NCBI GenBank assembly: GCA_913775715.1
Contig: CAJYMC010000008.1
Coordinates: 62,001 to 126,000, forward strand
Length of the DNA: 64,000 bases
From: an uncultured Exiguobacterium sp.
GTDB lineage: Bacteria; Bacillota; Bacilli; Exiguobacteriales; Exiguobacteriaceae
Direction: 5' to 3'
The position numbers and the translations under genes are program-made. Shown here piece by piece: positions 17,722 to 26,081 of the stretch (its first letter is position 1; every line of letters starts with the position of its first letter). The notes beneath the pieces are model-generated. The model was given only the letters and a program-made list of their open reading frames with translations, did no database searches and was not told where the DNA came from.

Positions 17722-17934
17722 GTACGCTACTCCTTTCTACATCAGAATCATGTTTCGAAAACGCATACATCGTTATTTACCCATTGTAATTCGTCCTTAA
17801 GCTACATTTAGAAAACTTCAGAAATACTTCATTTTCATGACAAGCACTCCGAAAGAAACATGTTTGAAAAAAAGAATGGTATTCTAATCTAAAATATGGA
17901 ATGTAAATATTATTAGATGGAGTGAAAATCGAAA

Positions 17935-18768
17935 ATGAAGAGAAAACAGATATTCATCATGACATTGGCAGTGATAGCTACGGTTACGTCCGCGACGACT
18001 TACATACCAGCAGTCGATGCATCAACATCTTCTTATCGTCAAGCCAAGACATCCCTTCATTTACGTCAAGGGGCATCACTCGAGCAACCGAGTCTTACGG
18101 TTATTCCAACAGGAATCTATGTGACGGAACTATCGAAAGTCGGTACATGGTCAAAAGTACAATATGGCACGAAGATTGGCTATGCGAGTACGAAGTACCT
18201 ACTGACGGATGAACAAATCGGTGGAAAACGGATCGGTAAGACCCTTATCGCGAATAAGAACTTAGCGCTCCGCTCGACCTACGCTCCTGGTGAGAATCAA
18301 CAAGCAAGAGCAGCATTTGAGAAAATGCGTGTAGCGGCTAAAAGAGAGGGGATTACGTTGGTAGCATTTAGTACATATCGTTCGTACGCTTATCAAAAGG
18401 CGTTGTTTGATAAATATGTCGCGCGAGATGGATATGAACAAGCGAGTACGTATAGTGCGGAGCCAGGGAAAAGTGAACATCAGACAGGTCTTGCTTTTGA
18501 TATCGGAGGAGCAGATTCAACAAAATACGCGATGTTCAGTTTTGCGAAGACGAAAGAAGCGAAGTGGCTGTTTGCGAATGCACACCGGTACGGCTTCCAT
18601 CTTCGTTATCCATCCGGTAAGGAATCATGGACGGGTTATACGTATGAAAGCTGGCACTACCGTTATGTAGGGGCGACGCTTGCCGCTCGCCTGAAACTTA
18701 GTGGGTTGACGATGGAAGAATATTTTCATCTTGCTCCTTGGAAACCAGTAAAGGTTTCGACATCTTAA
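17935..18768 (+). CDS. SH3b-VanY type D-alanyl-D-alanine carboxypeptidase (M15B)
   Basis: The protein has 277 residues: signal peptide (1-29), a bacterial SH3 domain (about 35-95) for cell-wall binding, and an M15 peptidase domain (about 105-265). Zinc ligands are visible in SEHQTGLAFDIGG (H and D) and ESWHYRYVG (H), with the STYRSYAYQ block before them. It would trim terminal D-Ala from peptidoglycan stem peptides outside the cell. It is a single gene divergent from the ICMT-like gene. Confidence 0.9.
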   Translation: MKRKQIFIMTLAVIATVTSATTYIPAVDASTSSYRQAKTSLHLRQGASLEQPSLTVIPTGIYVTELSKVGTWSKVQYGTKIGYASTKYLLTDEQIGGKRIGKTLIANKNLALRSTYAPGENQQARAAFEKMRVAAKREGITLVAFSTYRSYAYQKALFDKYVARDGYEQASTYSAEPGKSEHQTGLAFDIGGADSTKYAMFSFAKTKEAKWLFANAHRYGFHLRYPSGKESWTGYTYESWHYRYVGATLAARLKLSGLTMEEYFHLAPWKPVKVSTS

Positions 18769-18833
18769 AAATATGGTAAATAGAGGGTGTTGGATTCGTC
18801 GGTTATTCGTCTCGGATGAAAGAGGTGGAACGA

Positions 18834-19310
18834 ATGGCAAAAAAAGATGAGAAACATCACATCATGACATTTACGTTTAAAGAAGACGCGACATCGTATC
18901 AAGTGTTCAGTGAGCTGAAAAAGTATCATGCTCGAGGACAAGTTGATTTTGAACAAATCGCTGTCATCAAGCGAAACGAGAATGGTGCTTTTTCATTTGA
19001 AGATGCAGTCGACTTAAGCGGATCGAATCGCGCCGTCAAAGGCTCATTGATTGGAATGGCCGTTGGTATCTTAGGTGGACCATTTGGCATCTTGCTTGGT
19101 TCGATGACGGGTATGCTGATTGGTGGATCGAAAGACATGAAGGAAAATCAAGAAATCCAAGAGACGTTTAAACGAACACTCGGTGTCATACCTCCAGGAC
19201 AAACGGGAGTTATTGCGATCGGTGAAGAGTTTGAACCATCCGTTCTCGACGGATTAGTGGCGCAACATGATGGTACATTGGAACGAACGGATGAACAGTT
19301 AGAGTCGTAA
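18834..19310 (+). CDS. DUF1269-like protein with glycine-zipper membrane segment
   Basis: The protein has 158 residues. An N-terminal ferredoxin-like part resembles DUF1269 stress proteins, with the segment FEDAVDLSGSNRAVKGSLIGMAVGILGGPFG split here across a glycine-rich hydrophobic hairpin (residues about 68-100). The C-terminal half is soluble. Function is unknown. The start at 18834 follows GAGGTGG; the first M of the longer frame (18816) lacks a site. A perfect 18-bp stem terminator follows. Confidence 0.75.
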   Translation: MAKKDEKHHIMTFTFKEDATSYQVFSELKKYHARGQVDFEQIAVIKRNENGAFSFEDAVDLSGSNRAVKGSLIGMAVGILGGPFGILLGSMTGMLIGGSKDMKENQEIQETFKRTLGVIPPGQTGVIAIGEEFEPSVLDGLVAQHDGTLERTDEQLES

Positions 19311-19321
19311 GGTCTTATAGA

Positions 19322-19363
19322 ATGAAAGGAGCCTATCGCTTAGATCGCGATAGGCTCCTTTCA
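19322..19363. terminator. Bidirectional terminator
   Basis: Perfect 18-bp stem starting ATGAAAGGAGCC with a 6-base loop, between the convergent DUF1269-like and RND genes. Confidence 0.85.
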
Positions 19364-19370
19364 TGTGCAT

Positions 19371-22300
19371 TTACTTAATCGTACGTTCTTTTTTTGCTTT
19401 TTTGAAGAAGAACAGTTCATAGACGACAGGAACGATGATGAGTGTTAACAACGTAGAGGTCGTTAAACCACCGATGACAGTTAAGGCAAGGCCTTTTGAG
19501 ATCAATGTTCCTGAAGAGGTCGTTAATGCGAGTGGTACCAATGCCATGATTGTTGCGAATGCGGTCATCAGGATTGGACGCAAGCGTGTTTTACCTGCTT
19601 CAATCAATGATTCACGAATTGGCATACCACGACCAACGTTTTGACCAATGCGGTCGACGAGAACGATTGCGTTCGTGGTGACGATACCAATCAACATCAA
19701 GAAGCCGATCATGACACTGACCGATAACGGTTCTTTCGCTAAGAAGAGCGTGACGAGTGAACCGATCGGAACAAAAATCAGTGAAGACAAGATGATGAAC
19801 GGAATTCGTGCTTTGCCGAACGTGATCAGCATCGTCAAGTAAACAAGCCCGATTGCAACGACGATCGCGATTCCGAGAGACTGGAAGATTTCAATCGTAT
19901 CATCATTTCCACCACCGCTTGTCAACGAGACACCGTCTGGTAAATCAATTTTTTCGACGTCAGCTTTTACTGCATTGGAAACGTTCTGTACGTCGTCTCC
20001 TTTGACTTGTCCAGAAACGCGAGCGTATACTTTTCCATCGAGCTTCTGAATCGATGTGAAGGTCTCGACTTCTTTGACGCTCGCGACATCTTTTAGAGCG
20101 ACAGGACCGTTTGCTGAGAACAGTTGTACTTCTTCGAGATCTTTCTTCGAAACGAGTCCTTTTTCATAAGATAATTGTACATCTTGATCTTTATTATCAA
20201 GATTCAACGTGCCAACAGTGACTGGTTTCGTTTGATCATTGACGGTACCGAGGATCTGGAAGCCGGATAGTCCACGATCACTTGCTTTTTCAGGATCGAT
20301 TTCAACGAGGAATTGCTTTTGTTTTTCGCTGAAGTTGTTCGTGATATATTTCAAATCGTTATTTTTGGACATGTTATCCTCGACTAATTTCGCAGCTTTC
20401 TGGAGCGCTTCGAGATCATTCGAGAACAGGTCGACATCGACGTTATTGTTCGACGGAGGACCACCTGTCGATAGTTCAGCCACACTGATTTTGACATCGA
20501 CGTTTTCGTCTTGAGCGATGTCTTCCATCTGTGTCTCAAGTGATTTGATCGTTTTCTCGACGTCCACGCCATCCTTTAGATTCAAGAAATAACTTGCTTT
20601 ATTATCGAGACGTAAACCTGTCGTGAAGTCACGTGCTCCGACAGAAGTCGTCACGTCAGCAATGGCTTTTTCTTTGTCGAACATCTTTTCCATCTCAAAC
20701 GAGACGTCACTTGTTTTTTCAAGAGATGTAGCAGCCGGAAGTTCAAGTGATGCGGTTAATGTCTTTGAGGCTTCGTTCGGAATAAACGTAAAGCCAAGAC
20801 GCGGTACGATCGCTAGGGAACCACCGAGAAGGACGAACGATACGACCAAGATGATCGCCTTATGCGAAAGTGATTTTTCAATCAGCTTGCCGTACCAGCG
20901 TTGGAGAGCGCCTTCTTTTTCTTCCGCTGGTACCTTCTTGAATGCAAATTTCGCAAGAATCGGTACGATCGTGATCGCCACAAGTAGTGAAGCGAGTAAT
21001 GAGAAAATAATCGTCAAAGCGAACGGTAAGAAGAACTTACCAGTAATCCCACCGACAAATCCGATCGGCAGGAAGACGACGACGGTCGTCAGCGTTGATG
21101 ATGTGATTGCTTTTAGAATTTCTTTTGTCGATTGTTCGATGATCTCATCCGTCATGCCGGATTCTGATTTTCGGACGCGCCGGAAGATGTTCTCGATGAC
21201 GACGATACTATCATCAACGACACGACCGACTGCGACAGCCATCCCACCTAGTGTCATGATGTTTAGTGAAATGTCCTGCCAGTTCAAGAAGATAGCGGCG
21301 ATGAGTAATGACAATGGAATCGACACGATGGCAATAATCGTCGCGCGGATGTTCCGTAAGAATAATAGAACAGCGAGCGATGCGAAGAGCGCACCGAGTA
21401 ATCCTTCTTTGACAAGTGTCGCGACGGACTCCTCAATATCCTTCGCTGAATCGATCCCGATCGTGTAGTCGACTTGATCGTCATATTTATTGAGGACCTT
21501 TGTGACTTCATCTGCGATTTCGACCGTGTTGGCATCTTGTTTCTTCGTGATTGCCATCGATAAGGAGTCTTTTAAATCGTAACGTGTTTTTTCACTTTGT
21601 TGCGAGACCGCTTCGATTTTTGCGATATCTGCTAGGCGAATCGGTTCTGCAGGTTGCGATGTTTGATTCGTAGCCGTTCCACCTGTTGTGCTTGGTGCTC
21701 CTTGTGTTGCCCCTTGTGGTGGACCGCCAGCGGACGAACCGCCTGTTTGACCGCTACTAGCTGAACCTGTCGCACCAGCAGCAGGTGTTAATTGAAGATT
21801 TTTTAATTTATCTAGATTTTCTAATTTTTCCTCGACACGAATCGGAATCTTCGAATCGTTTTCCGATAATTGACCGGACGGGAAGGAAACATACTTTCCA
21901 TTGATCTGTTCCTTGATACTCGAGAGTGAGAGTCCTGCTTCTGTCGCTTTCTTTTTATCGACGGTGATTTGAACGAGATCATCCTTGTAGCCGCCAACCG
22001 AAACGCTGTTGATACCTGGAATCTTATTTAATTCAGGCTCGATATCCTCTTTGAGGATTTTCTCGATGTCTTTACCGTCCTTACTGAAGAAGGAGATGTT
22101 ATAGATCGGGAATGAACCGAACGATAGACGATTCAATTTCGTCGTTGCTTCCTCAGGGAGATTCGCATCCTGAATAGCAGCATCAATTTGTTGTTCAACC
22201 TTATCCATATCGGTATCGAATGGGAATTCGATGTTTAAGATACCAATACTTTCGTAAGAAGAGCTTGTCAGCTTGGTAGCACCTTCGATTCCTTTCAAGG

Positions 22301-22511
22301 CAGTTTCAAGCTTTGAGACGACTTGTTTGTCAACGTCGTCAGGCGAAGCACCAGGATAGACTGCTTCAATAGAGATTTGAGGAAATTCGATTTCAGGAAA
22401 TTGATCGACTTTTAATTTTGAGAAGGAATAGACGCCTCCTAAAACTAAAAGAATGGCAATGATGAAGACAGCAACCGAGTTCTTCAAACTAAATCGGGTT
22501 AAAAAGTTCAT
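19371..22511 (-). CDS. RND superfamily efflux pump (AcrB/SwrC-like)
   Basis: The protein has 1046 residues and the two-half RND architecture: helix 1 at about 12-31, large extracytoplasmic loops at about 35-360 and 560-850, and helices 2-6 and 8-12. Proton-relay aspartates fall in VGRVVDDSIVVIENIFRR. It resembles B. subtilis SwrC, which exports surfactin-like compounds. Residues about 243-290 of the first loop are a Gly/Ala/Ser/Thr/Gln-rich low-complexity insertion rarely seen at this place. No membrane fusion protein gene is adjacent, so it may work alone or with a distant partner. The ATG follows AAAGGAG. It is monocistronic. Confidence 0.93.
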   Translation of the reverse strand: MNFLTRFSLKNSVAVFIIAILLVLGGVYSFSKLKVDQFPEIEFPQISIEAVYPGASPDDVDKQVVSKLETALKGIEGATKLTSSSYESIGILNIEFPFDTDMDKVEQQIDAAIQDANLPEEATTKLNRLSFGSFPIYNISFFSKDGKDIEKILKEDIEPELNKIPGINSVSVGGYKDDLVQITVDKKKATEAGLSLSSIKEQINGKYVSFPSGQLSENDSKIPIRVEEKLENLDKLKNLQLTPAAGATGSASSGQTGGSSAGGPPQGATQGAPSTTGGTATNQTSQPAEPIRLADIAKIEAVSQQSEKTRYDLKDSLSMAITKKQDANTVEIADEVTKVLNKYDDQVDYTIGIDSAKDIEESVATLVKEGLLGALFASLAVLLFLRNIRATIIAIVSIPLSLLIAAIFLNWQDISLNIMTLGGMAVAVGRVVDDSIVVIENIFRRVRKSESGMTDEIIEQSTKEILKAITSSTLTTVVVFLPIGFVGGITGKFFLPFALTIIFSLLASLLVAITIVPILAKFAFKKVPAEEKEGALQRWYGKLIEKSLSHKAIILVVSFVLLGGSLAIVPRLGFTFIPNEASKTLTASLELPAATSLEKTSDVSFEMEKMFDKEKAIADVTTSVGARDFTTGLRLDNKASYFLNLKDGVDVEKTIKSLETQMEDIAQDENVDVKISVAELSTGGPPSNNNVDVDLFSNDLEALQKAAKLVEDNMSKNNDLKYITNNFSEKQKQFLVEIDPEKASDRGLSGFQILGTVNDQTKPVTVGTLNLDNKDQDVQLSYEKGLVSKKDLEEVQLFSANGPVALKDVASVKEVETFTSIQKLDGKVYARVSGQVKGDDVQNVSNAVKADVEKIDLPDGVSLTSGGGNDDTIEIFQSLGIAIVVAIGLVYLTMLITFGKARIPFIILSSLIFVPIGSLVTLFLAKEPLSVSVMIGFLMLIGIVTTNAIVLVDRIGQNVGRGMPIRESLIEAGKTRLRPILMTAFATIMALVPLALTTSSGTLISKGLALTVIGGLTTSTLLTLIIVPVVYELFFFKKAKKERTIK

Positions 22512-22641
22512 ATGAACACTCCTTTCATTTTATATGTGCTTATTTACATAGTAGAGGACACTCATAGAACCCGCAACTTTAAAACTGTTTTTAATAAAAA
22601 TGATCTTTTTGAAAAAAGATAAATTTTTTTGTTAAAAAGGC

Positions 22642-22669
22642 TTTACACTTTTCGATATGCTGCTATAAT
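22642..22669 (+). promoter_or_regulatory. Promoter of tRNA-Val copy 2
   Basis: TTTACA (22642-22647), 16-base spacer, TATAAT (22664-22669), 28 bases before the tRNA. Confidence 0.8.
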
Positions 22670-22697
22670 AAAAACATACCCAGTAACAATACAGCAT

Positions 22698-22770
22698 GAT
22701 TCTGTAGCTCAGCTGGGAGAGCGCTACCTTGACAGGGTAGAGGTCGCTGGTTCGAGCCCAGTCAGAATCA
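22698..22770 (+). tRNA. tRNA-Val (anticodon GAC), copy 2
   Basis: It is base-for-base identical to the tRNA at 12209, with the same stems, loop TTGACAG and no encoded CCA. The identity extends a few bases on each side (84 bases in total). It has a near-consensus promoter and its own terminator. Confidence 0.95.
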
Positions 22771-22775
22771 TACCG

Positions 22776-22809
22776 AAATCGTTCCTTTTAGAAGGAGCGA
22801 TTTTTTTTT
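22776..22809 (+). terminator. Terminator of tRNA-Val copy 2
   Basis: AAATCG-TT-CCTT pairs with AAGG-AG-CGATTT followed by nine T. Confidence 0.85.
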
Positions 22810-22814
22810 GCGTT

Positions 22815-22849
22815 AAAAAAACTATTCCCGAAATCAATCAGGAATAGTT
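22815..22849 (-). terminator. Terminator of the PTS_EIIC_2 gene
   Basis: AACTATTCC and GGAATAGTT flank a 12-base loop; the minus strand continues into seven T. Confidence 0.85.
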
Positions 22850-22868
22850 GGAAGGGAGGTAAATTGTT

Positions 22869-23882
22869 TTATTGAATTTCGAGATGAAGATCACCGCGCT
22901 TCGTCCACCCTGCGACAGTCGTCAAACGATAGAAGACGAGTGTCAAGACGCCAGGTAGAACGACACCAGTCAAGAAGAAGACGAGGAACGCCTGAGGACC
23001 TTGGTTGACGAAGATATTAAGTGGCGCGATCATCGAATTTAGTCCGAGTCCTGCAAGTTCATACGGTACTTTCAAAGAGAGAAGAAGCGTCGCGACAGGA
23101 GCTGAAATCATCGCTGCGAGAAACGGTGCAACGACAAGACGCGGATTTTTAACGATATTCGGAAATTGTACTTTAGGTGTTACAAAGAATGAAGCAATCA
23201 AACCACCTGGATCCGTCTGACGATATGCCATCAATGTGAAGCCGACGAATTGAGCGGAACAGCCAATCAGTGCGGCGGCACTTGCGACGGGATCAAGTTG
23301 TAAAGCGATAGCGAGTGCAGCGGACGAGGCAGGAGACATTAATAAGACGCTAAAAATAAGTGCGATGACAAGAGAAGTTGCGATAGGAGAAGACTCGACT
23401 GAAGCTGTGATCATGGCACTGAATTTTGTAAGGAGTGGTGTCGTGACGGCAGCAGCACCGATTCCGGTCACACCGCCAGCAAGGACAGCACTCATCGGGA
23501 TAACCATCATGTCGAATTTCGTTTTTCCAGTCATGCGTTTTCCGACATATACGGCGACAGCAGCTGCGAGTAACGCACTGATCGGCTGACCGGGTACAAG
23601 AACGAGTCCAGAAGCGGTTGATTGAAGCGCAGCACCGCCGATCGTCGCTGCGATCATCGCACTGAATAGGACAAGTGTGTTTCCTCCGAGCTGAAAAGCA
23701 ATACCGGCACCAAGTGCTGGAGCAAGTAATACTTTTGCGACGCCGCCAATCGTCAGTAGCATTTGGATATGTAGAAGATTTCCGAGTGTCTCAATCAGGA
23801 GTCCGACACCGAGTGTTACAAGAACGGCATTTGCCATTCCAGCTGATACTTTTACCATTCGATCCATCGCATATTCTTTCAA
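22869..23882 (-). CDS. PTS_EIIC_2 family membrane protein (PTS sugar transporter subunit IIC)
   Basis: The protein has about 337 residues, is very hydrophobic with about nine membrane segments, and is rich in Gly/Ala. The pattern GVGLLIETLGNLL, LPGVLTLVFYRL and PIATSLVIAL fits the PF13303-type stand-alone EIIC family; the sugar or other substrate is unknown. No EIIA or EIIB gene is nearby, so classical PTS phosphorylation is doubtful. GAGAGAGG precedes ATG 23891 with no spacing, so the TTG at 23882 (nine-base spacing) is the better start. Expression is probably controlled by the structured leader described separately. Confidence 0.78.
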   Translation of the reverse strand: MKEYAMDRMVKVSAGMANAVLVTLGVGLLIETLGNLLHIQMLLTIGGVAKVLLAPALGAGIAFQLGGNTLVLFSAMIAATIGGAALQSTASGLVLVPGQPISALLAAAVAVYVGKRMTGKTKFDMMVIPMSAVLAGGVTGIGAAAVTTPLLTKFSAMITASVESSPIATSLVIALIFSVLLMSPASSAALAIALQLDPVASAAALIGCSAQFVGFTLMAYRQTDPGGLIASFFVTPKVQFPNIVKNPRLVVAPFLAAMISAPVATLLLSLKVPYELAGLGLNSMIAPLNIFVNQGPQAFLVFFLTGVVLPGVLTLVFYRLTTVAGWTKRGDLHLEIQ

Positions 23883-23924
23883 CGTTGTCATCCTCTCTCT
23901 ATCTATCTCTATTTTTTTGCCATG

Positions 23925-23953
23925 AAAAAAGCCTATCCGTTTTTGGGATAGGC
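23925..23953 (-). terminator. Conditional terminator in the leader of the PTS_EIIC_2 gene
   Basis: GCCTATCC, a 7-base loop and GGATAGGC followed by six T on the minus strand, upstream of the coding start. Confidence 0.8.
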
Positions 23954-24128
23954 GCCACTCATTCTGTGCGGGCGCCTCATTCGATGCATCGAAAGAAGGG
24001 CCCAAAAATCATTTCCGTTTCATCATCGGAAAAGTTTTCAGTCCCTCATGCATAGAATAATCAGTCGTCCGGCTTGGTTAAATGGCTGTTGCGTCGGAAT
24101 CATTCGATCGTGCCCCTCTCTGTGAATT
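23925..24128 (-). promoter_or_regulatory. Structured leader RNA with competing terminator and anti-terminator hairpins (candidate riboswitch)
   Basis: This fills the 363-base gap between the PTS_EIIC_2 gene and the next gene. Reading the minus strand, a long imperfect hairpin (ATGCAT at 24048-24053 with 23984-23989, inner TTTCCG/CGGAAA) comes first. Next is a 7-bp stem AGGCGCC/GGCGCCT (23950-23956 with 23971-23977), then a terminator GCCTATCC/GGATAGGC plus a T run (23925-23953). The last two share bases 23950-23953 and cannot both form, the hallmark of attenuation. I cannot match it to S-box, T-box, lysine, TPP, FMN, cobalamin, purine or M-box consensus. Confidence 0.65.
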
Positions 24129-24134
24129 TTTCTA

Positions 24135-24163
24135 AGACTAACATGCTCTTGATTAATAATCAA
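24135..24163 (-). promoter_or_regulatory. Possible promoter of the leader/PTS_EIIC_2 unit
   Basis: On the minus strand TTGATT (24163-24158), 17 bases, TAGTCT (24140-24135). Moderate match to sigma-A; it would place the transcript start near 24128. Confidence 0.4.
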
Positions 24164-24254
24164 TATTTTCTGACAATTTATTTTTTCCTGAAATCTGAAA
24201 GGAATTCACGGTATCATCGGGAAATCCTAACGTATCAACAATGGAGGCGTTTAC

Positions 24255-24989
24255 ATGAAAGTCATGCTTTTTACAGATATTCACGGCAATGCATCCGCTT
24301 TGCGTGCGGTTTTGTCCTATCTTGATCAACAATCAGATATCGATGCCATCTATTGTCTCGGTGATCTTGTCGGTATTGGACCAGAGCATAATGAGGTCAT
24401 CGATTTATTAAGACAACGGTCTGATATCCAGACGATTTCTGGGAATCATGATGAGTGTGTCCTTGCTTTAATCCGTGGCGATAACTACCCAGCTAGTTAT
24501 CGCCATGCGAAAGAACACCACCAATGGATTGCGGATACATTGACACAAGAGAATCAAAAGTATTTGGAGCATTTACCGCGTATCTTAAATGTCACGCATC
24601 AGAAACAAACGATGCACTTGACACATTATGCTTATGCCGACCAGACGAAGAAGATTGGTGAAGAACCCTTAAAGCAAGCAGTGAATGGAACGAAAAAAAA
24701 TTTATCCGTCTTGTTTGCTGGAAATGAGGCGCGAATCATTGGTTTTGGTCACCATCATCCAGCGCAACAAGTTGAGACAGAGCAAACACTCTTTATTAAT
24801 CCAGGTGCACTTGGATGTCAAGAAACAGCCATCGCCCCAGTAGCAATCATCGATTGGGAGAGGGACCAAGTCCGTTCAGAAATCGTGAAACTTTCATATG
24901 ATGATCGACCATTTTTAGACGTTCTCAATACGACGGAGATGCCGGAACGTGAATTGATGCGCCGACTTTTCTTCGGTAGTAGGACATGA
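24255..24989 (+). CDS. Metallophosphoesterase family protein
   Basis: The protein has 244 residues of the calcineurin-like phosphoesterase fold. Metal-site motifs run in order: DIHGN (residues 8-12), GDLVGIGP, GNHDE, then THYA and GFGHHHPAQ, where the usual GHTH reads GHHH. It is probably a cytosolic phosphodiesterase or phosphatase, with unknown substrate. The ATG follows AATGGAGG. It is a single gene; no terminator with a T tail is seen on its own strand. Confidence 0.87.
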   Translation: MKVMLFTDIHGNASALRAVLSYLDQQSDIDAIYCLGDLVGIGPEHNEVIDLLRQRSDIQTISGNHDECVLALIRGDNYPASYRHAKEHHQWIADTLTQENQKYLEHLPRILNVTHQKQTMHLTHYAYADQTKKIGEEPLKQAVNGTKKNLSVLFAGNEARIIGFGHHHPAQQVETEQTLFINPGALGCQETAIAPVAIIDWERDQVRSEIVKLSYDDRPFLDVLNTTEMPERELMRRLFFGSRT

Positions 24990-24995
24990 AAAAAC

Positions 24996-25018
24996 CTTCA
25001 TGAGTATTTCATGAAGGA
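24996..25018 (-). terminator. Terminator of the small membrane protein gene
   Basis: CCTTCATGA and TCATGAAGG with a 5-base loop; the minus strand runs into six T. Confidence 0.8.
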
Positions 25019-25024
25019 AGTCGT

Positions 25025-25303
25025 TCAAGTAGATAGTTTCGTCGTGATGGAGACGAGACAGACGATGATCAGTAACAGGATGCCGATATTTCGTTTCAAT
25101 GAGTGACGTGACCAGTAGAAGAATAGCGCAAGGACAGGGGCCACGAAAAAGGCAAGGACAAGACTGATTAGTGTTGCAAGAAATAAAATAAATATCCAGA
25201 GCTTGCTCGTTTTCCGGTAAACCTGCCACATGTCGTAAAGCGACATAAGTGTATAAGCGAGTAACACAAAGATGATTCCGGTCGATAAATTCAAAACGAT
25301 CAT
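25025..25303 (-). CDS. Small membrane protein, unknown
   Basis: The protein has 92 residues, with three hydrophobic segments (about 3-22, 35-62, 71-88) separated by short basic loops (YRKTSK, SRHSLKR). I do not recognise a family. The ATG at 25303 has AAGG nine bases upstream; the preceding GTG codon is too close to GGAG. It is monocistronic with a good terminator, which supports it being real. Confidence 0.65.
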   Translation of the reverse strand: MIVLNLSTGIIFVLLAYTLMSLYDMWQVYRKTSKLWIFILFLATLISLVLAFFVAPVLALFFYWSRHSLKRNIGILLLIIVCLVSITTKLST

Positions 25304-25428
25304 CACTCCATTCCTTTTTCAGTATAAGGGAAAGAACACGGTTGACTATATGTCTTGCAATAAAAAAACGTGACGAATCGATGAACGTATGACTAAACGC
25401 TGAAATGAAGGAAAAGGAGAGGACATTC

Positions 25429-26064
25429 ATGTCAGATATGTATCGCCGCTTTTTTCTGTTTCCAGATATTTTAATCATGTTCGTATTACTGATCGGAATA
25501 AGTGGATACATCATTGCACAACCGTTCAGGTGGTCCATTTTGCTGTTCTTTTGCATCGGATTGATCGTGTTCAGCTTTAGTGAATATTTGACACATCGCT
25601 TTTTGTTCCATTTACCACCACCTAAAAATGCGCTTGGACGAAAATTGTTGAAACGACTCCATTACGATCATCATGCTCATCCGAACGAACTGCATCTGTT
25701 ATTTTTACCGATCTGGTATTCCTTGCCGAACCTTAGTTTCTTTGTGGCTCTGACCTATCTTCTAACACAATCTGTCGTCTCGACAGCTGCAGCCGCGAGT
25801 GGATTGATCGTCATGTTACTTGTTTATGAATGGAAACATTACGTGGCGCACGTTCCGCTGAAACCGAGAACACGCTTTGGGAAATGGATGAAAAAAACGC
25901 ATCTGTTGCATCACTTCAAAAATGAACACTATTGGTTTGGTGTATCGAATCCGGTAGGAGATTGGTTGTTTGGCACTTTAAAGGATGAAAAAACAGTTAC
26001 TTCTAGTCAAACAGCACGAGATTTAGAAAAGAATCGAGAATATGAAAAACCGCCGATCAGTTGA
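25429..26064 (+). CDS. Fatty acid hydroxylase/sterol desaturase superfamily protein
   Basis: The protein has 211 residues with about four membrane helices and the eight-histidine di-iron pattern of the superfamily: HRFLFH, HYDHHAH, KHYVAH and HLLHHFKNEHYWFGV. It would hydroxylate or desaturate a lipid at the membrane using oxygen. Candidate substrates are fatty acids or a carotenoid, since a carotenoid oxidase gene lies 8 kb away, but this link is weak. The start at 25429 follows AAAGGAGAGG with six-base spacing. It is ended by a hairpin shared with the convergent tetR gene. Confidence 0.87.
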   Translation: MSDMYRRFFLFPDILIMFVLLIGISGYIIAQPFRWSILLFFCIGLIVFSFSEYLTHRFLFHLPPPKNALGRKLLKRLHYDHHAHPNELHLLFLPIWYSLPNLSFFVALTYLLTQSVVSTAAAASGLIVMLLVYEWKHYVAHVPLKPRTRFGKWMKKTHLLHHFKNEHYWFGVSNPVGDWLFGTLKDEKTVTSSQTARDLEKNREYEKPPIS

Positions 26065-26074
26065 CCGGCGGTTT
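26045..26074. terminator. Bidirectional terminator
   Basis: AAAACCGCCG and CGGCGGTTTT around a 10-base loop, between the hydroxylase and tetR genes. Confidence 0.8.
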
Positions 26075-26081
26075 TATTGAT

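Noticed and set aside
20623..21468. 281-codon plus-strand frame inside the RND pump gene
   Set aside because: Its composition is that of an antisense shadow (rich in Ser/Thr/Arg), and no ribosome site or promoter is present.
12206..22778. The identical tRNA-Val repeats as attachment sites of an integrated element
   Set aside because: There is no integrase, phage or conjugation gene between them, both tRNAs are complete with their own promoter and terminator, and gene content looks like ordinary chromosome.
22869..24005. A longer form of the PTS_EIIC_2 protein starting at 24005
   Set aside because: The extension is read through the leader RNA hairpins and terminator, and has no ribosome binding site.
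23984..24128. Resemblance of the PTS_EIIC_2 leader to an S-box (SAM) riboswitch because of GAGGGACTG and GATGAAAC
   Set aside because: The second S-box half (GGTGCTAATTCC and the closing P1 strand) is absent and the order of elements does not fit.
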